Assembly (NCBI GenBank): GCA_965649825.1
Contig: OZ287711.1
Span: 1-64,000 of the forward strand
Origin: Penicillus capitatus
Lineage: Eukaryota; Chlorophyta
Length of the DNA: 64,000 bases
Direction: 5' to 3'
Both the position numbers and the translations under genes were made by a program. This document shows, one piece after another, positions 10,807-22,785 of this stretch (positions within the stretch are counted from its first letter, which is position 1; each line of letters starts with the position of its first letter). The notes under the pieces are model-generated. The model did not search any database. It was not told the DNA's origin and was given only the letters and a program-made list of their open reading frames with translations.

Positions 10807-11490
10807 CAACACATGACCCATTATCATTCATTTCCTGCGAAAGTGAAACATCCGATTTTTACCCTTATTGGAGCATCGGTCAGGATCCCGACACTTGATA
10901 ACAAGAGAAAACTGGATTGGCAAGATCTTGACTACTCAGAGTGCTTGCGACAACACGTGTCCTTGTGCTGCTTCAAATGGCTTCTTAACACACCGATGAA
11001 CGCATTCAATGAAATGATCATTGCAATACAACCTGAAGACTGATTGAGCGCGTGGATGGGCAGCCAATTGATAGAATCAATCCGGCCATGCGATCCAATC
11101 TTCAGAGAGATAAGCACAAAGGAGGTTTCTTCGCCTCCAAATGCTCGTTCAGCTTCTCAGAAGAAACATTCGTCATCGTTTCACGTTCCCTGTCGAATCA
11201 AAATTGATTCGAGAGAAGGCAACACGCATCTCGTTACTAGATATCATTGAAAGACAGCGTCGACGAATTCGTCATCGACATAGAAACGAGTAGATGATGC
11301 CTCCTCCATTCAACTTGAACGAATGGTTGCATGTGGAAATCTTCTGCAATGATGGCGACAGATTTCTCTGGCGCAAATAAAGTCACATCACGCCAAACGA
11401 AACGACGGCTACCCTGTTTACGCGATCGCTGTACAAACAATCATTATCTCATGGTCGTTATGCTGTTGCCAAGCATAGGCGAGGCGAGTT

Positions 11491-11840
11491 ATGAGCACCT
11501 CTGAGTCGGAAGACGAACTAGAAGAACGTATTTGGCTACAGAAGTACTGTGACTCTCTCTCTCTCTCTCTCGATTTCCAAGATCAACGGCTTGCGTCTTA
11601 CCTGAGCCAATGTTGGAACGCTGTGGCCACTCTCTTCGACCGGTATGCACATATGCATAACGACGGCACTAGGAGACACCGTCACGCAAATTCTCTTTCT
11701 ATGAAATTGACAGTCGCAATCGAGAGGCCCTTGGCGAGAGACTCGACCAATTTTCCATACCCGCGCATTGGGACAAGATCTCTTTTCGAGATGACGTGAC
11801 CTGGAGAGCAAAGGAACCGCGTTCAGCAACCGAAGGATAA
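11491..11840 (+). CDS. Unrecognised small protein (92 aa, two exons)
   Basis: Exons 11491-11642 and 11714-11840 join in phase across a 71-base intron (GTATGC ... TTGACAG). The product is a 92-residue soluble protein, acidic at the start (MSTSESEDELEERIWLQ) and with a Trp-containing C-terminal half (IPAHWDKISFRDDVTW). No signal peptide, no membrane segment, no known domain. A run of CT dinucleotides in exon 1 encodes Ser-Leu-Ser-Leu-Ser-Leu inside what looks like a helix. Coding is inferred from the consistent phase and the long continuation of the frame after splicing. Confidence 0.5.
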
Positions 11841-12239
11841 GACTTTCCGTGCTTCCGAAGTGATTTTGAGAATTCCGGATGTTGCAAGCGATTGTGATAG
11901 ACGGAACAGCTTACGTGCTAAAAGTGAGGGTCGAATTCACCACACGTTGTCCCGTTAAAATACAGCACTTAGCTTCTGATGTCCCATCAAAGGACATCTG
12001 TCCCCTTCCGGGTCACAGCAGCTTCGGATTACGTAAACGTTTCTGCCGAACTTCGTCTATAATCCCTTTTTATCTTACACCGCGCTTCGGCGCTGCAAGT
12101 TTCCTCCGCTTCTGAAGATATCCGACTTAGCCATTTCACTTCAAGGCGACTTAGCAGGAAGCCACTCGATATGCTCGACACGGACACACACGACAGTGTC
12201 CAAGAGCGTTGCCGTTCGTTTTCCTGTACACGACAAGGA

Positions 12240-13085
12240 ATGAGAGTAACAGTTCTCAAACAGAACAGCACGACTCTCATTGCCCGCTGCTCCGAGGACG
12301 ACGCCGTCATTGATTTGAAGCGCAAGATATGGGATAAGGACGATGGGTGCTCAGTCGATCTCTACCGTTTGGTTTTTGGTGCTAAGACGCTGCGAGATAC
12401 AGACCGTCTCAGAGACATCGGCATTCAAGACGCATCCATCGTGCATTTGATCTTCAGAGGCGTTGGAGGAGGCGCGTCCCTTTCTGCGGTAGCCTTCAAC
12501 TTCGCCAGCTTGGAAAGCGGTGGCAACAGGCTTTTCCGCAAGAATGCTCCGAAATACAAAGTTATCCGTCATGGATTTAATCTGAAGGGTCGCTGTACGA
12601 ACGTGGAGTGTCAAGCTTATGGGCAACTGGCATGGAGCAACCTTGGATTCAGTCGTTCTCCGGAAGAAATCACGTCGGCTTTTGAGACTGCCGGGTTCAA
12701 TATTGGTTCTCTGCTCCACGAGACACCCTGTCCTCTTTGTAAGGACATGCTAGACCCTGACTCCATCGTTTCCTGTGGATTCTTTCGATGCCGCTACTCC
12801 TATGAAGGTTTTCAGAAGGGCAAGAAGTCTGCCATCAGAGGGAGAGGCAAAGCAAGCGACCGCGATGGGTTCGAGTACCATGATGGCATGATGGAGAGCA
12901 AGACTTGGACATCTTTGATTATTGCCGTCGAGCGCATATAGAATGCCGTTCAAATATTTACTCGATCTGTTTCTTGATAACGTCATTTTATTCAGGAAAA
13001 TCAACTTTTGCCGGAGTGTTGTACTTGTATGATCCACTATCGTGTTGTTCTGAAGAGTAAGAGGATTTTTTCGTTTTCAACATAG
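12240..13085 (+). CDS. Ubiquitin-like domain and zinc-binding protein, copy A (C-terminus truncated)
   Basis: The ATG at 12240 starts a ubiquitin-like fold (MRVTVLKQNSTTLIA, then DLKRKIWDKDDG and LRDIGIQDASIVHLIFRG, about residues 1-75); an in-frame ATG at 12171 is less likely. A zinc-binding module follows: C-x4-C (GRCTNVEC), CPLC and CGFFRCRYSYEG, ending TWTSLIIA. This pairing recurs in many protist and fungal ubiquitin-family proteins of unknown role, probably in ubiquitin-type signalling. An intron at 12927-12995 (GTCGAG ... TTATTCAG) removes an apparent stop and adds a RING-like start (LPECCTCMIHY). Compared with the paralogue at 63416-64000, copy A is frameshifted about 20 residues later and stops at 13085, so its last domain is probably lost. 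Confidence 0.65.
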
Positions 13086-13745
13086 GATCTTCCATATCTC
13101 GTTATCTAGAATATCGACTGAATCAGTGGCACCACCCTTCAAATCCTTATCTTGCCACTGAAGCAAGTTGGCGGCGTCCCAATGGACGTAAACGCAGTCG
13201 TGACACTGTCACGTTTTCTTAAATGGGTACTGGATACATATGCGGGTTTACTGTGACTGGAAACTGTATCTTCGAGGGTGTTTGTTGCACAAAACGATTT
13301 GTTTGATTTGATCATCTGTAAGATCACTTCGACTCAATTATTCTAATGGCAACAGAAATCTCTTGTGGGTTTCTGTTCGTTCTCTCTCGATTCGTCGGCC
13401 GCAAAATGCCTCTTGCTTTCGACTTCTGTCAGATTTTACAGACTCTTACGCGTCTTCATTAGATAACATGAAGTCGATAAGGTCAGCGCTCTTAGCTAAA
13501 TCGCCTCTTCATTTAATGTCCTTTAGAGTAGCGCAAATTTCGTCTTCTTATGCGCCGAAGTGGCTTTGAAAAATCAACTGTGAAGTTAAGAGCAAAAAGC
13601 TCCTTACATAAGAAGACCTAATAACAAATGATTCTTCTGGCAAGGCATCAAAGGAACAAAACTGTCCCCAAATCTAATAGGCTGCCTCCATGAGACAAAA
13701 GAGTTTCTGATTAGAGCGAGCTTTCGTGGCGAACTGACGAAAATG
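12240..13745 (+). repeat. Paralogous block, inverted relative to 62880-64000
   Basis: Coding and non-coding sequence from the ubiquitin-like gene to at least 13745 matches the minus strand of 64000-62880 at roughly three quarters identity by eye, in the same order and with almost the same spacing. Recognisable matching runs include the intron after LIIA, the CTTCTCAGATT-type region near 13430 / 63200 and the TTTCTGATTAG motif near 13705 / 62938. The copies are 50 kb apart in opposite orientation. Confidence 0.7.
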
Positions 13746-15054
13746 GCAATGAACTGGAGCATCTGAACAGCGATGCAAAACGTATCGTTCCAGTTGTCAT
13801 CTGACAGACAAGATGTCTCATGTTTGTGCCACATTGTTGAATAGCTAACGCCTTCACCGTGCACCATCGACATAACTCTGCCGAATACAATGAATCGGTT
13901 TGGTTCTGCTAGCAGCGTGAACTCGTATGTTGATATCTCGCAATTTGTTAGTGCTTTTATAGCGAGTGACTCTCGATTTCTCGTATCCGCCAATATGCTC
14001 TTCATTCTGTCCGTGCATGACAGAAAACACACAAAATTCAAGCTCAAGTTTCTTCCACATTCGAAGAGGATAGACAGGAAGACCGCCGCTCGACTGAAAC
14101 CGCAACGTGCATTCTCTTCCACTCCAAACATGTGTCAGTTCTAGTAAGGTGGGTTTTGGAATCGCTGCAACGTGTCTTTCGACGAATATCGGTGATTCTT
14201 GAGCACAGAGGCATACCGTCTTTCCTTAAGATTAACGGCGCGATTCATAAAACCGTCCGTATGATGCGTAATCTAACCTTTCTGCGTCTCCTTTGAACAC
14301 GTGCCATAATGACATTCATTCCAAAATCTACTGGGAGTAGGATGACCGTTTCATCGAATGAGAATGAAGCAAATCATTTCCAATGCGCTATTCCCGAAAT
14401 CCCACGAGGCGAGTAAGAACTTCAAACGCACTGAAGTAGTTTGTGTCTTTAACGCACACCAATCAAGAAAGAGATCTCTTCCGTTGTTGAATCACTTCAC
14501 ACCTATCCGTTTCTGTTTTCAATCCCTACTGCCACGTAAACGCCATCGGGATTGCGAGGCGCGAGTTTTGTCAGGTGTCCTACCTGCATTCGGACATGAA
14601 AAGAGAAACAGTTTTACGGTGACAGTGAGAGAGGGTGACACAGAAGACAGTTTCTGCTCTACGGGTAATCCGGCAGGCGAAAGGATTGTCTCTTAAGAGT
14701 ATTTGGAAAATGACTGGGCAATGGGTTCCAGGAAAAGATGTCATTCGTCATGCTGCCAATCACCACCGCCACATTCCCAATCCGCGAATGCTATCATCTC
14801 CATGTGATCTCATATCTCATCGAAGCAAAGAGAGAGTGAGAACACAGTGTCTGCTGGCAGTGACCTTACTGGAACCGTTGAAAGGACACTGGAGAGCAAC
14901 AGTTTGGACTTCAAAGTAAAGAACGAAGTGAAAACGAACACGAAGCAATGATGAGAAGACAAGAAGACAGGTTTCTAGGAAAGGCCACCGAAGTCGCCGT
15001 CAAATGTCACGTCAAGGTAGGGGTTTGTGTAGGGAGGGACTTAAGAGTAAAAAT
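13746..15054. other. Intergenic stretch, no gene supported
   Basis: Several short open frames on both strands, none with a recognisable domain, signal peptide or convincing splice pattern. It ends at the 62-bp tandem array. Confidence 0.4.
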
Positions 15055-15427
15055 GCCCCTGTCCGTAGACGAAAAACGGTTCAACGTAAGCGTAAACTGA
15101 CCGCTGAATGGCGGTGCCCCCTGTCCGTAGACGAAAAACGGTTTCTCATAGGCGTAAACTGACCGCTGAATGGCGGTGCCCCCTGTCCGTAGACGAAAAA
15201 CGGTTTCTCATAGGCGTAAACTGACCGCTGAATGGCGGTGCCCCCTGTCCGTAGACGAAAAACGGTTTCTCATAGGCGTAAACTGACCGCTGAATGGCGG
15301 TGCCCCCTGTCCGTAGACGAAAAACGGTTTCTCATAGGCGTAAACTGACCGCTGAATGGCGGTGCCCCCTGTCCGTAGACGAAAAACGGTTTCTCATAGG
15401 CGTAAACTGACCGCTGAATGGCGGTGC
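15055..15427. repeat. Six-copy 62-bp tandem repeat
   Basis: Six head-to-tail units of exactly 62 bp, with starts of the CTGTCCGTAG motif at 15059, 15121, 15183, 15245, 15307 and 15369. Units 2 to 6 are identical; unit 1 differs in one block (TTCAACGTAAGCG in place of TTTCTCATAGGCG). Each unit holds two small hairpin-capable segments, CCGT...ACGG and ACCGC...GCGGT. It ends about 140 bp before the start codon of the first giant membrane protein gene. Confidence 0.95.
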
Positions 15428-15567
15428 TCCTCCCCTTTCATGGTAAATTAAGCAACTGCACTCGCAGCGTCGGATACATAAGCACCATTGCAAGTTGTTT
15501 TTATTCCTCTTTCTCTCGCTCTTTACTTTCCTGTGTATCTCTGCGGAAATCCGTGCTTCATCGAAGC

Positions 15568-18500
15568 ATGAAACTCATAATTTCCTTCTTTTTCTTGTTT
15601 TTGACCACGGTTCACGGCATACGCGGAAAAGGGCACGTCACTGAAGATGACATTTCAAACAAAGGTCGACCCTGTGACATTCACCGCGTGGTTGGCGAGG
15701 ACTTACTGCTTCAGAATCGCTTTCTTTTTTGTCTCTTCTCATGTTCCTCTATGCAATCGAGGCAAATATAACCGTCGGTAGAGATACTGATATTTTCTGT
15801 TCTAGGACGCCGCATGACACAAGATGCAAGTGACACGAGCCGAGTGCCTTCCAACGTTACGTTAAGGGAGGCGTTCAGAAATCTGCGTCGCGGTCAAACC
15901 GTCGTCTTGGAGAATAGAAACTATGCATTCCAGATAGCATTGAGGATCGATGTCCGCGATGTCACACTCCTCGGCGACGCGGGAGGCCGAACAGTGATTA
16001 CTTGTCCCCCTGACGACAGCGCTGTCCTCATACGGTTAGACGACTCAGACACTCACTCAGTCGCCGTTCTTGACCTTTGGCGCTGTTCCTGGTCGACAGG
16101 TCGTCGAATGTGACGATTTCGGACATAACATTCCAAGACTGTCGAGACGTTTCGGCCGTGGTGGTGGAGAACGATCCCGATGATGCTTCCAGGACAACCA
16201 GCGCAGTCTTCGAGAGGGTGTCATTCAAAAACAACACTCAGGGACGGCAGACGGCGACAGGGTCGTTCGCCCTGGCGCAGCCAATGGGAACGCTGACCAT
16301 CCACCCATGCTCTTTTGTGGAGTGCAGTGGACCGATGCCGGAGGCGGAGGTTCGGCATTCGACATTCGAGGACAACGAGGCTGACCAAGGCGGAGGCATT
16401 CACTGTGCCAGATGCAAGCTGCGGATCGTGAACTCCACGTTCAGCAGCAACCGGGCTCTGTCCAATGGAGGAGCCGTTTTTGCGCGAGATGCAGGGACGG
16501 TGGTGGACATCGTCGACTCCTCGTTCGTCGACAACACAGTGACGCAGGACGGCATACAGTTCGAAGTCGCACGCAGCGACGGCCGTCCGATAGAGCTCGT
16601 GAATCACTTTACTTTCAATTTCCCCAGTAATGGCGGCGGCGCCCTTTTTATTAACTCCGTTGCAAATCTCTCAGTGGCTGGGTCTTCGTTTCTGGGCAAC
16701 CAGGCCCCAAGTGGAGGAGCCATGAAGTCCATTATCGTCGAAAGCACTCTCTCATCGAGTACGGACAGATCCTCCGTGCTCGTTGTGAACAGCACGTTCG
16801 AGCAGAACCACGCCAGTGTTCCGGATTCAATGCCAGTCCAGTACACCGAGGACAGCATCGGAGGCGCAGTCTACTTCGTATGCAGTGCGGAGAACTTGGA
16901 CAAATGGAGGTTCGACAACTGCACCTTCAGAAGCAACACGGCGCGTCACGGAGGCGCTCTCCACGTGGTCGCACTTCAGCAGAACGCACTGACGATGGAC
17001 GACTGTCTCTTCGAAGACAATCGAGCGGAGGAAGCGGGAGGAGCTGTGATCCTGAGGAACACTGGCGCGTTCGAGACAAACGCCTCTGCCTGGTACAGAA
17101 ACGCGGCGAATCTTGGCGGAGGCATCCTGGTGACGAACGGGGCAAACTTCAGAACGCGGGGCCTGGCAGGTCTTATCAGCGACGGACGCGTTGGCAGGTC
17201 GACTGTGCTCCACGAAAACAGCGCCGTCTACGGAGGAGGCATCATGTGTGCTGGGTGCGGAGAGATGACGCTGCTCGACGCCAACATCACCTTCAACGTT
17301 GCAAGCGATTCCGGCGGCGGTCTCTACGTTCTGGACGCGCCAGATGCGATATCCATACACCAGTCTCTGTTCGCCAGCAACGTGGCGTATCAAGGGGGTG
17401 GCATCGCTCTCAGATCTGCTGCCTTCGTGTCCTTCAGAGTGACCCAGCCGTCCCTCTCGAACATCCTCGTGAACAACACAGCCGTGGTCGGAGGAGGTCT
17501 CTTCGCAGAGGCGAATCGACAGCGACAAAACAAGCTCTCGGTACGTCTGCTCCCTCCCGAGTACGTGCTGCTAAGTACTCGTGTCGCTTGCAGATCACTA
17601 GAACCCGATTCGAACGGAACCGAGCCGTGCGGGTCGAGGACCTGGGATTTCCGCTCGCCAGAGACCAATCGGAAGCGGCAAACGACACCGGCGGCAGGTC
17701 GCTGCTCCAGCAAGCTGCACAGTCGGACGGTCTGTCGTCCACTGCTTCCCCTTCCTTCACCTGCGGAGAGGGCGGCGGCGGCGGCATGTGTCTGGTGTAC
17801 AGCGTCCTGCCAGAGAGCTCGATCGGCGACGTCATCGTCACAGGAGTGGCCTTCGATGGCAACGTCGCTTCCATAGGAGGTATGCCTGTTCGCAGACCGA
17901 AACCACTCGTCGAGGCGTCCTTCTAGGCGGTGCCTCCGTGCAAGTGGCCGGAGACGGCTGGAACCGACATCTTCAGAATAACTGTCCGGAGATCCGACCA
18001 ACGACGGAACCCTGTCGACTCTTTCGGCTGGTGAACGTCACCGCGACGGGAAACGTTGCCCAGTACGGAGCGGGAGGATGGTTTGTCTCCCATCCAGAGT
18101 CCGTTCTCGTCGGATGCGACGCGCTCGATCCAGAGGGATGGGTGGATCTGCTGTCCGCGTCGAAGTCTGATCGGCTGTCGAAAGAGTACTGTCTGCGACT
18201 CCGGAACAACACTGTTCTGGTGACAATCGCCGATCTCACTACCGAGTCTCCTGTTGATCGCTCGCATGTGTTCAGGACGCGGATGGAGAGTACGGAAACG
18301 ACATTGCGAGCGGTGTCTACTCGCTGAAGCTGCTGAACCCAACGTCTCCAATCGTCAACCACACGGGCGGAAAGACGCTGATTCCTCCGTGCCCCAGTCC
18401 CGAAGACTGCAGCAAGAGCGAATCGGATGGCATCAGAATCGCCGTCAAGGATGCCTTCAATCAGACAATCACTGGCGGCGTTGCGGATGCAGGTAAGCTT

Positions 18501-20789
18501 CTGAGTGATGGGCACCGTCTTACCGAGGTTCATTGACAGAACTGCAAGTGCTCTTGGTGTCGACGGCTATTGTCGGAGAACAAGATTATCTGGCGACGAA
18601 AGGCATATTCAACGTGAATAATACTTTGGGAATTGGCATTGGAAGTACCTCCGAGATTATTTTTCGTTCTGGGGGTCTGAAAACAAACTTGACATTCTCT
18701 ACCAGGGAATGCTTTCCGGGAGAGATCGAGGCAAGCAATGAGTGCCAGCTCTGTCAAACAGATCAGTATTCCTTCAATACCTCCAGCATCTGCAGTGACT
18801 GTGAGAATCGTGCCAAATGCAGTGGTGGATCCAGTCTTGTCCCAATCGATGGTTATTGGCACTCGACTCCCTTCTCTCCACAGTTTCACGAATGCATCAT
18901 TAAAGAAGCTTGCAAACGTACTGACCGCGAGACAGTTTTGAGAGCGTACTATGAAGACAATGACAAGATTTCTGCTGAGATCGCCACATTGAATGCATAC
19001 ATATCAAACGATGGTGGAACGACGCAGCGGCCGTCATACGATGACTACATTCAATGCTCCGACGGATACAGTGGTATTCTGTGTGGTTCCTGTGAAGCAG
19101 GTTATGGGCACTCTGCTGGTGGCGAGTGTATCAAGTGCCTGAAAAGCAGAGGACTATCAATCATGATCATTTCCGTTTCAACACTGCTTAACCTTTTGCT
19201 ATTGATTTGGACAGTAAACTCGACGCTAGAATTGTTCGAAAACATACTTCAGACTAGCAGACAACAAGCCAACAGAACACCGCCGCCTCCCGGACAAGCC
19301 AACAGAACACCGCCGCCTCCCGGACAAGCCAACAGAACACCGCCGCCTCCCGGACAAGCCAACGGAACACCGCCGCCTCCCGGACAAGCCAACGGAACAC
19401 CGCCGCCTAGCAAGGTTTGTTAATTCTCTCTTTTCATTGAACACGATCACTTCTTTTTTCTTCAGATTCTCGCCAACTATATTCAAGTCACAAGTTTGGC
19501 GATGAATATCAATGTGGACTGGCCAGGTATCATCCGGCATTCTCTCAGAGTACAAGGTGAGACTGGCGAAGCGTAATCTCAGAGTGCTCTAATGTAGATG
19601 TTTTCTAGATTTCGCAATGATGCCAGCCGTCGGAACATACTATGTTCCAATCGAATGCACATTCGAAGAGAATGTCCACGGCGAGAATGGACCCGACACA
19701 GTCAAGGCTTTCCTCCTCCGGATTTTCCTACCTGTCTGCATTAATGTATTGATTGTCATTGCAGGATGTCTTTTCATTGGGCTGTGTCAAAAAGCCTGCG
19801 GGAACTGTTTCTTTGGTAAGCAGCGCCAGACTATCATGCTCCAAATGAAAACAATCATCCCTATCGCCTTATATGCCACTCTCTCTTTTTCCTGGAGCGA
19901 TCTTTCGTTGGAATTGATGAAGGCATTTAACTGTATTGGAGTGGATGAGACACAGTCTGACCCACCAAATGAGTATGATCTTTATGCTTTAGAAAAGGAC
20001 TCTGTCTGGGTAGAAGATCCCACTCTATATTGTTCCGAAGGCGATCATAGAGTGGTGAAGCGTGTAGGAATTGCTGGTTTTGTCATTCTCCCTTTACTGA
20101 TGGTTTTACTTGTATTTTGGATAGCAATAGATTTGACAGTAATTGACAATCAAAATGCCACTTCTGTCGGCAGTAGCAAGAATAGTATGCGTTTGTCAGA
20201 GAAAATCCGCCATGGAACGAAAAAACTGGGTGCGACAGCAGCAGATATCTTCGCCAATAGAGATACCTCTTCTAGAGACGATAATAATAGTGAAATCTCT
20301 GAGTTTGCTGTAGCTTTCCTCGCGCAAGAAATTCTCAGCGCACTGAGGAAAGTGCTTGTGGCAGTAGCAGTTGTCCTTGCCGCGACGAGAGGGTCTAATC
20401 TTCAGGCCGCCCTGATTTTAGGAATCCTTTGTGTTTTTCTAGCCGCTCACCTGTTTTCTAGACGTTTCATGGTTCGCGAATCTGAAAATCCCAGCTGTTC
20501 AAACAGTGACATCGGGTTGCGCTCAGTGGCCAAATGGGGAAGATCGAGTCATGGATTGCACGCTTTGGAGTCTGCATCACTGCTTGCATCGATCTCGGTC
20601 TTCCATTCAGCTATTGTGTTTGGCGATCCCGAGACATCAGAAGCACTAAAGACGGCACTGGGAGTTATTGTTTTTCTTCTTAATGCACTCTTTGTGTTCT
20701 CTATACTCTTTGTTATCCTTTTCCCTCAGGAAGAAGAAGAGGAAAAAAAGAAGAGGAAAAAAGAAGTTCAGCGCCCAACAAACCAGTAG
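15568..20789 (+). CDS. Giant polymorphic-repeat (Pmp-like) cell-surface membrane protein 1
   Basis: Nine exons (15568-15664, 15806-16034, 16100-17540, 17594-17879, 17927-18219, 18276-18492, 18540-19414, 19466-19556, 19609-20789) give 1569 aa with all phases consistent. Residues 1-16 are a signal peptide (MKLIISFFFLFLTTVHG). About residues 60-600 are beta-helix repeats with the GGG/GGA-I and F-x-x-N signature of chlamydial Pmp and algal polymorphic outer membrane-like proteins, rich in Asn glycosylation sites. A cysteine-rich module (ECQLCQTDQYSF, CSDCENRAKCSGG, GILCGSCEAGYG) precedes a first membrane span, five copies of QANRTPPPPG and a C-terminal region with about six more spans. A surface adhesin or sensor role is inferred. 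The first half of this family is common in stramenopile algae. Confidence 0.85.
19264..19410 (+). repeat. Coding 30-bp tandem repeat, five copies
   Basis: Five in-frame copies encode QANRTPPPPG (later copies QANGTPPPPG; the last ends PPPS). They sit in the linker after the first membrane span of giant protein 1, just before an intron. The tandem giant gene has unrelated sequence at this place. Confidence 0.95.
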
Positions 20790-22785
20790 AGTTTTGTAGG
20801 TCCACTTTTTTTATATTTAGTCACGAAGTTTAGCTTTCCTTTCTTCGAAAGACCGGGAGCACGAGGACATATCAGCAACAAATTTACCACGTTCATTTCT
20901 ATGAAAACTGTAAGAGCAACATCATCACATTCTTAATCTGCCATCCCAGTTATCTAGAACGACAAAGGATTGCAGATGTCAAGGAGCACAAAGCGAAAAC
21001 GATGGATAACGCAACTGGTTGTGTGTGTCATCTGGGCATAGGTACTTTATGGGTGGAACAGTGTCCTGGATGTACACCACCTTTAAGGGCTCGTGCCGCA
21101 CCTTACCAAACACAAGAGCTACGTGATCGATTACCAGAACCGTAAGCTCTGGAGTGTCCCGGCAGACAGCTGGTCTAAGAATGTGTGACCTACGATGAGT
21201 TTGTTGCGGTCGGAAGGAGATTCACTGATTAGATGCTTAACAATCAAACACTTAAAGATCTAATCATGTTAATGACGCTAGACGCTCTGGTGGCGTTTGC
21301 TGATGTTATCGTAAAGCCTGTGGTTTTCTACTGATCTAGGTGTGTGCTCAACAAAGAGTAAACATCCAGACAAATTTAGAAACACATCTTCGTTTGACTC
21401 ACTCTTCTGCAAGACGTGTCTCGAGCCATCTGAAAGGATAACGCCTCTGGTTCATGCACCTAAATAATGGAGTATTCGACTTTGAGTGAGATATGCGAGT
21501 GGAGAAAGCATAACCTGCAGTCAGGAGAGAAGTAACTCGCAAGTAAAGGGTACAGAAGTGGTCATGCACCCTGACTAGAACCCAAGAGAATTTACCTTCA
21601 GGTCGACTTGTGCTCGGGCCGCTTGGCCGCGCATTCAATAAACGGCAAAGAGTATCGTTCGATTATGAAGTGTTCAATGGGGATTGTCCACAGAAGGCAA
21701 TTTTGCATTACAATGAAAGATCGATCATAACCGCAATATCACACTTGGCAGTGTTCTGCCCATCGTGACAGCAGAAATCTTTCTGACAGGAAGTTCAAAG
21801 TAGTAAACAACAATACAACTAGTATATGGTATCAGCAAGAACGCGGAAGATCATCCAGCTTTCTACAACAATGCCTCATCGTCTCTTAAAAAAGTGCACG
21901 TTTTCCGCAGCTCTACATGGAAAACCGTGCGGGACTCCTGTCTTGTGACGACTCTCCTTCTACGCTCAAAAGCTGATTGCCGTATGAACGCGTAATGACA
22001 CCTCATTCATAGTCGTCATCCGCAAATGAACCATCAATTTAAGAACTGCATGTATTCTCTATGTGATGTGTATCATCTTGGCAGGGTGGATATCTCCGGC
22101 AAATGCGAATCTGGATGCTGTATGTAAACGAGTGAGTGAGTGGGGTCTGCGAGAAAACTGTCAACCCGAACAGTTGGCATAACAGGGAATTCAGTGGTCG
22201 TATCGAACTCCATGCAGATGAGATATCACCCACTCTTAGTAAGAGATCGGCCTCCATACTCTTCTCCGCATTTTATGAACTCGCAATGACGTGACACTTG
22301 GACTGGAGAACATCTACGAATCCCACATTTGTTCGTCTACAAATGCACTTCGAGTAAGACTGCTGAACAAACAGCACGAGAACAGAGATAACAATAGAGA
22401 CAAGTTTCTGTATTTGCTCCAGAGGGTGCCCTTCAGCTGGAATGCTCTATGTTTTCCAGTCAGTTGCAGTTTGCCAGGCTTTTCCGTTACATTTATGTTT
22501 TTCACGCAAGGAATCGTGATCTTTCTGTCCAGCAAAAGTCGACGCTTCGTCGACGAACCGTTCAACGAGGCAGTTTCCTGTCACGATGATTGAACGGTGA
22601 CGGGTCTATGCGCAATGAGCCGGAGTGAGAAATGCTGATGGCCAGTGACGTCATATCAATCTTGAGGCACTGAATCATACAATTAGATGCATTCGACTTC
22701 CACCTGTTATGTGTTTCCGCCACATTTCTTTTGTTGTTTCGAGTTTTCTCACTTGTTTCCAAGAGAACCTGCAAGCTCGACTGTC
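20790..22785. other. 2-kb intergenic spacer between the two giant genes
   Basis: No supported gene, no repeat shared with the 62-bp array, and no similarity seen to the sequence upstream of the first giant gene. The region must hold the 3-prime end of gene 1 and the promoter of gene 2, but no clear signals were found. Confidence 0.5.

Noticed and set aside
13604-14131. Minus-strand 175-codon open frame
   Set aside because: Its first part lies in a block shared with 62880-63060 where the opposite strand carries the intact frame; no domain or splice support.
15055-15427. CRISPR-like array
   Set aside because: The units are directly adjacent 62-bp copies with no unique spacers, and the sequence is eukaryotic.
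16827-17528. Long minus-strand frames through both giant genes (also near 24057-24758)
   Set aside because: Shadows of the GC-rich repeat coding sequence; they occur identically in both copies because the sense strand is conserved, and show no domain.
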